Of a DNA stretch of 64,000 nucleotides, positions 60,440 through 64,000 are shown piece after piece (positions within the stretch are counted from its first letter, which is position 1; each line of letters starts with the position of its first letter). This stretch comes from DASZIT01 sp036268775 (GTDB lineage: Bacteria > Actinomycetota > Acidimicrobiia > Acidimicrobiales > RAAP-2), in assembly GCA_036268775.1 (NCBI GenBank), contig DATATM010000017.1, positions 20,566-84,565 of the forward strand, in the 5' to 3' direction. A program made the position numbers and the translations under genes. Below the pieces are notes generated by a model. The model was not told the origin of the DNA. It saw only the letters and a program-made list of their open reading frames with translations, and made no database searches.

Positions 60440-61612
60440 TCAGCGAACCGTCAACTCCTTGCGATAGACCCGGGCTGGACCCATCTCCGCGATGGTGGTG
60501 GCCAACGCCGCGAAGACCGCGGCGGCTTCACCGTCGGGATCGGCGACCGCCACCGGGATCCCGACGTCGCCGCCTTCCCGCACCGCCGGGACCAGTGGCA
60601 CCTGCGCCAACAATGGCACCCCGAGCTCGCGGGAGAGCTGGGCTCCCCCACCCGATCCGAACAGCTGATATCGGGTGCCGTCGTCGCCGGTGAACCAGCT
60701 CATGTTCTCGATCACCCCTCGGACCGACAGCTTCAACTTGCGGGCGGCGTAGGCCGAGCGCTGGGCCACCCGCTGGGCAGCCGGCTGCGGGGTGGTGACC
60801 ACGAACACTTCGGTCTTGGTCAGGTACTGGCCGAGGGACAAGGTGACGTCCCCGGTCCCGGGGGGCATGTCCACCAGGAGGAAATCGGGCTCGCCCCAAT
60901 AGGCATCGACCAGGAACTGCTCTAACGCCTTGTGGAGCATGGGGCCACGCCAGATCACCGGCGTGTCATCAGGGACGAAGAAACCCATCGAAAGGCACCG
61001 CACGCCATTGGCTGTCGCTGGGACGACCAGATCGCCGATGATCAGCGGGTCCTCGGTGACGCCGAGCATCTTCGGGACGGAGAAGCCGTAGACGTCGGCA
61101 TCAAGGATGCCGACGTCGTAGCCCGCCCGGGCCAGGGCCACCGCCAGGTTCACCGTCACCGACGACTTGCCGACCCCGCCCTTGCCCGACGACACCCCGA
61201 TCACCCGGGTCTTCGATCGCGGGAGCATGAATCGATTGGGACGGCCTTCCTCGTGGCCGAGGGGGGCGCCGTGGTCATGGCCGGCATGATCGTGTCCACC
61301 CTCGGCGGCTTCGCCGTCGACCGGCTCCCCCCGCAGCAGCATCCGGAGCCGTGCCCGGTCCTCCTCCTCCATCACCGTCTGTTCCACCGCCACCTCATCG
61401 ACCCCGGGAAGCACCCCGGCGGCCCGGCGGACCCGGGCTACCAATTCGTCGACCTGCGGATAATGAGCGACCGGCAGGGCGATGTCGACGGCCACACGCT
61501 TCCGCTTCACCCGCACGGCGCCGACCATCCTCAATTCCCCCAGCGGGCGGCGCAGCTCGGGGTCGGTCACCGCGGCAACAACCGCTCTGACCTGGGACTC
61601 GTCGGTGGACAT
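60440..61612 (-). CDS. mrp: Mrp/ApbC-type P-loop ATPase (Fe-S carrier)
   Basis: 390 residues. N-terminal DUF59/MIP18-like domain (1-90), His-rich linker (107-120, GHDHAGHDHGAPLGH), deviant Walker A GKGGVGKS (143-150) and MPPGTGDVTLSLGQ. The CxxC cluster motif of many ApbC proteins is replaced by TGDDGT after NMSWF, as in some other actinobacterial Mrp proteins. It starts with SD GAGGAG and is divergent from a SufR-like regulator. Confidence 0.9.
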   Translation of the reverse strand: MSTDESQVRAVVAAVTDPELRRPLGELRMVGAVRVKRKRVAVDIALPVAHYPQVDELVARVRRAAGVLPGVDEVAVEQTVMEEEDRARLRMLLRGEPVDGEAAEGGHDHAGHDHGAPLGHEEGRPNRFMLPRSKTRVIGVSSGKGGVGKSSVTVNLAVALARAGYDVGILDADVYGFSVPKMLGVTEDPLIIGDLVVPATANGVRCLSMGFFVPDDTPVIWRGPMLHKALEQFLVDAYWGEPDFLLVDMPPGTGDVTLSLGQYLTKTEVFVVTTPQPAAQRVAQRSAYAARKLKLSVRGVIENMSWFTGDDGTRYQLFGSGGGAQLSRELGVPLLAQVPLVPAVREGGDVGIPVAVADPDGEAAAVFAALATTIAEMGPARVYRKELTVR

Positions 61613-61645
61613 GCAAAATCTCCTCGCGAAAATTCGGGTTCACCG

Positions 61646-61659
61646 TAGACTAGAGGACG
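61646..61659 (+). promoter_or_regulatory. -10 box placed for a leaderless sufR-like mRNA
   Basis: TAGACT (61646-61651) lies exactly seven bases before the GTG start of the SufR-like gene, the spacing typical of leaderless actinobacterial transcripts. No good -35 box is seen. The 46-bp intergenic region also has to carry the mrp promoter. Confidence 0.5.
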
Positions 61660-62450
61660 TGCAAGTGGCCCCAGACAGACCCACCGTGGTCGTCGCTCCG
61701 CCGGAATCGGCGGAGGGTGAGAGCGGGGTCGTCGACTCCAACGAGTCCGACAGTCACTTTTCTGCCGCCGTCACCGCAGTGACCTCGGCGTTCGGCGATC
61801 CCACCCGCCGGGAGATCTACCTGTTCGTGCGGGCCAACCCAGGCGCCACCTCCTCCGAGGTCGCCACCCGATTCTCGCTGCATCCGAACGTGGCCCGTCA
61901 CCATCTCGAGCGACTGGCCACCGGTGGCTACCTCGAGGTGACCATGGAGCGGGCCTCGGGGACCGGGGCCGGACGACCGTCGAAACGGTTCCGGGCCATC
62001 GGCAACGATCCGACCCTCGATCTGCTGACCCGACGCGACGACCTGCTGGTCCTGCTTCTCCAGGAAGCCCTGCAACTGCTGGGCCCAGTGGCGGCCGAAG
62101 GCATGGCCGAGCGGGTCGGCGAGGAGTACGGCCGAACCCTGGCCAACCAGATGTCGCCCGGTGACGGGCAGCGGTCCCTCCGGACCGCCATGCATGCCAT
62201 CGCCGACACCTTGACCGCCCACGGGTTTGCCGCCCACGCCGAGGACCAGGGAACCTCCACCGCGGTGGTAGCGGACAACTGCCCGTTCGGAAGCACCGCC
62301 TCCCAGTTTCCCGTCCTCTGCGCGGTCGACCGTGGAATGGTGAAGGGACTGCTGGCCGGATTGTGCGGTGAGGGCCTGGAGGGAAGCGTTCCGGTGATCC
62401 TGTCTTCGTCTCGGGCCCGGGGCGACGACCAGTGCGTCGCCCTGGTCTAA
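61659..62450 (+). CDS. SufR-like COG2345 transcriptional regulator
   Basis: 263 residues. The N-terminal winged helix (AFGDPTRREIYLFV, LHPNVARHHLERLATGGYL) is followed by a cysteine-bearing domain: CPFGSTASQFPVLC then 14 residues to a third cysteine (LAGLCG), giving C-x12-C-x14-C, close to SufR cluster ligands. It lies beside a cysteine desulfurase and opposite mrp, so control of Fe-S assembly is likely. Alternative starts at GTG a few codons on. Confidence 0.85.
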   Translation: MQVAPDRPTVVVAPPESAEGESGVVDSNESDSHFSAAVTAVTSAFGDPTRREIYLFVRANPGATSSEVATRFSLHPNVARHHLERLATGGYLEVTMERASGTGAGRPSKRFRAIGNDPTLDLLTRRDDLLVLLLQEALQLLGPVAAEGMAERVGEEYGRTLANQMSPGDGQRSLRTAMHAIADTLTAHGFAAHAEDQGTSTAVVADNCPFGSTASQFPVLCAVDRGMVKGLLAGLCGEGLEGSVPVILSSSRARGDDQCVALV

Positions 62451-62465
62451 TCCGGAGGGCAACCC

Positions 62466-63608
62466 TTGGCCCGCCACTACCTGGACCACGCTTCCACCGC
62501 GCCGCTCCGGCCTGAGGCCCGCCAAGCGATGGAGGGATGGGCCTCCTCCGGAGTCACCGCCGATCCCGGGCGCGTCCATACCGAAGGCCGAATCGCCCGC
62601 GCGGCGTTGGAGGACGGCCGAGATCAGGTGGCCGCCCTCTTCGGGGTGCGGCCGCGTCAGGTCGTCTTCACCTCCGGGGGGACCGAGTCGATCAACGCCG
62701 CCGTTTGGGGGGCCACCCGGCTGGCCGGAGGACCGGTGATCTGCTCGGCGGTGGAGCACTCCGCCGCTCGTGACTCGTCGGCCCGATCGGCCCCGGTGGT
62801 CCTGCCCGCCGTCGATGGGGTCGGGGTCGTCCATCTCCAGGCCTTCGATGACGCCATCCAACGATGCCAGACGGAGTTCGGCCAACTCCCCGCCCTCGTC
62901 CACTGCCAGTGGGCCAATCACGAAGTCGGTTCGCTGCAGCCGGTCCGGGATATCGTCGCCCGCTGCCGCCAGCTCGGGGTGCTCTCCCACGTCGATGCGG
63001 TGGCCGCCGCCGGCCATCTCCCCGTCGACGCCGGTGATCTCGATGCCGATCTCCTCTCGGTGTCCTCTCACAAACTCGGGGGGCCCCCGGGCATCGGCGC
63101 CCTCATCGTGCGACGGGGGCTGCGCCTCGATCCGTTCGTGGTGGGGGGCGAACAGGAACGGGCCCGGCGGGGGGGATTCGAGAATGTGCCGGCCGCCCTC
63201 GGGTTCGGGGCGGCGGCCGCAGCCCTGACCATCCCGGGGCGGCTGGAACAGGAGGCCGACGACGCCCGTCGCCACGCCGGGGCGTTGTTGGCGGCGGTGA
63301 CAGAGGTGAAGGGGATCACGGTGTTCGGGGATCCCGACCACCATCTGCCCCACATCGTCTGCATCGGGATCGACGGCGTCGAGGCGGAACCGGTGTTGCT
63401 CGGGCTCGACCAGGCCGGCATCGCCGCCCATTCGGGTTCGTCCTGCTCATCGGAATCGTTGGAGCCCTCGCCGGTACTGGAGGCTATGGGCGTGGACGCC
63501 GAGCGGTCACTCCGGTTGTCGGTGGGTTGGACGACCGCCGACGCCGACATTGCTGCCTTCGCCGATTCCTTTCCGGCGGTGGTGAAGGGTCTCCGGGCCC
63601 TGCGCTGA
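62466..63608 (+). CDS. cysteine desulfurase (NifS/IscS family)
   Basis: 380 residues. FTSGGTESINAAVWG, PLP lysine K203 in SSHKLGGPPGIGAL, and catalytic C327 in the loop HSGSSCSSE. It provides sulfur from cysteine for Fe-S clusters or tRNA thiolation. TTG 62466 is the start, with GGAGGG upstream, 15 bases after the SufR-like stop. No SufBCD or IscU in this window. Confidence 0.9.
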   Translation: MARHYLDHASTAPLRPEARQAMEGWASSGVTADPGRVHTEGRIARAALEDGRDQVAALFGVRPRQVVFTSGGTESINAAVWGATRLAGGPVICSAVEHSAARDSSARSAPVVLPAVDGVGVVHLQAFDDAIQRCQTEFGQLPALVHCQWANHEVGSLQPVRDIVARCRQLGVLSHVDAVAAAGHLPVDAGDLDADLLSVSSHKLGGPPGIGALIVRRGLRLDPFVVGGEQERARRGGFENVPAALGFGAAAAALTIPGRLEQEADDARRHAGALLAAVTEVKGITVFGDPDHHLPHIVCIGIDGVEAEPVLLGLDQAGIAAHSGSSCSSESLEPSPVLEAMGVDAERSLRLSVGWTTADADIAAFADSFPAVVKGLRALR

Positions 63609-63645
63609 CCGGCAGGGCACCGGACCTCGACGGTAGCGTTTGAGC

Positions 63646-63978
63646 ATGGTCAGCATGGATGACGCTCGGCGGATCGCCCTGTCCCTCCCCGAGGCCAGCG
63701 AAGAACCCCACCACGACCGGTCGTCGTTTCGGGTCAACCAGAAGATCTTCGCCACCCTCCCGGACACCACCCACCTGCACGTCATGGTCGACGAGGACGA
63801 GACGGCGTTGGCGGTGGCCGAAAACCCGACGGGCTGTGAGGAGCTGTGGTGGGGCAAGCGACGTAGCGGGGTCCGGGTCGATCTCAACCAGGTCGATTCC
63901 GAACTGCTCACCGAGTTGCTGACCGAGGCGTGGAGACGGCGGGCGCCCAAGGCCCTGGTGGCCAGATTGGCGAACTGA
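63646..63978 (+). CDS. MmcQ/YjbR family protein
   Basis: 110 residues with the YjbR fold: DDARRIALSLPEASEEPHH, FRVNQKIFATLPDTTHLHVM, ELLTELLTEAWRRRAPKALVARL. Function is not known; the family has a double-wing DNA-binding-like fold. ATG 63646 is preferred over TTG 63640. Confidence 0.85.
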   Translation: MVSMDDARRIALSLPEASEEPHHDRSSFRVNQKIFATLPDTTHLHVMVDEDETALAVAENPTGCEELWWGKRRSGVRVDLNQVDSELLTELLTEAWRRRAPKALVARLAN

Positions 63979-64000
63979 GGCGGCGCCGATAGGTTCATCT

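Overview
The window is a gene-dense, very GC-rich chromosomal segment of an actinobacterium, most likely from the class Acidimicrobiia. Actinobacterial markers include a WhiB1-like protein facing a PdtaS-like kinase, a mycothiol-dependent formaldehyde dehydrogenase, DUF3107 and DUF3090 proteins, twin ArsA-like ATPases and an F420-type FrhB homologue. The secreted protein with GYW.VASDGGIFSFG repeats is a type I associate with Acidimicrobiia. I see no CRISPR array, phage, transposon or integron, so this is mostly core genome with a few lineage-specific genes.

Layout. (1) 1-13095, almost all on the minus strand: argS-lysA-hom-thrC, then rho-rpmE-prfA-prmC-tsaC (the usual actinobacterial order, but without thrB), then leuB-ilvE preceded by a leader peptide and attenuator. 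A tRNA-Arg(CCG) stands beside argS. (2) 13120-24348: small accessory genes (methyltransferase, SLOG-type protein, secreted repeat protein, COG2345 regulator, AlkB and Smr proteins, TetR/SDR divergent pair, RDD protein with a nonapeptide-repeat partner, PrxQ, MarR with a DrrAB-type ABC exporter). (3) 24427-36818: aconitase, VOC and DUF4242 proteins, a tightly overlapping minus-strand chain (DEAD helicase, PIG-L deacetylase, amidotransferase, HlyIII, ABC ATPase, permease), thiC, a second peroxiredoxin and an Fpg/Nei glycosylase. (4) 36903-42400, plus strand: mscR with a metallo-beta-lactamase partner, a membrane protein, an FrhB-like iron-sulfur flavoprotein, and the three-gene actinobacterial module phosphatase / DUF3090 / kinase-like protein. 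(5) 42417-47888, minus strand: SGNH hydrolase with MBOAT acyltransferase, etfBA and GDPD. (6) 48088-56313: whiB1/pdtaS, PHP phosphatase, O-methyltransferase, patatin, twin ArsA ATPases, DUF3107, dGTPase. (7) 56418-63978: cyclopropane-fatty-acid synthase, PEP-mutase-like protein, methyltransferase, a two-gene hypothetical unit, and an Fe-S locus with mrp divergent from a SufR-like regulator, a cysteine desulfurase and a YjbR protein.

The best regulatory finds are an apparently leaderless 15-codon leader peptide carrying Val-Ile-Ile-Ile just upstream of a terminator before leuB-ilvE, a perfect CRP-consensus palindrome (TGTGA-N6-TCACA) in the whiB1 leader, paired 22-bp direct repeats between tetR and an SDR gene, and a nested stem-loop in the rho leader. 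The most unusual proteins are Rho with a Gln/Asn-rich repeat insert and a protein built from nine nonapeptide repeats next to an RDD membrane protein.

All functions are assigned by reading translated motifs. No database search was run, and starts are judged from Shine-Dalgarno spacing and gene overlaps.
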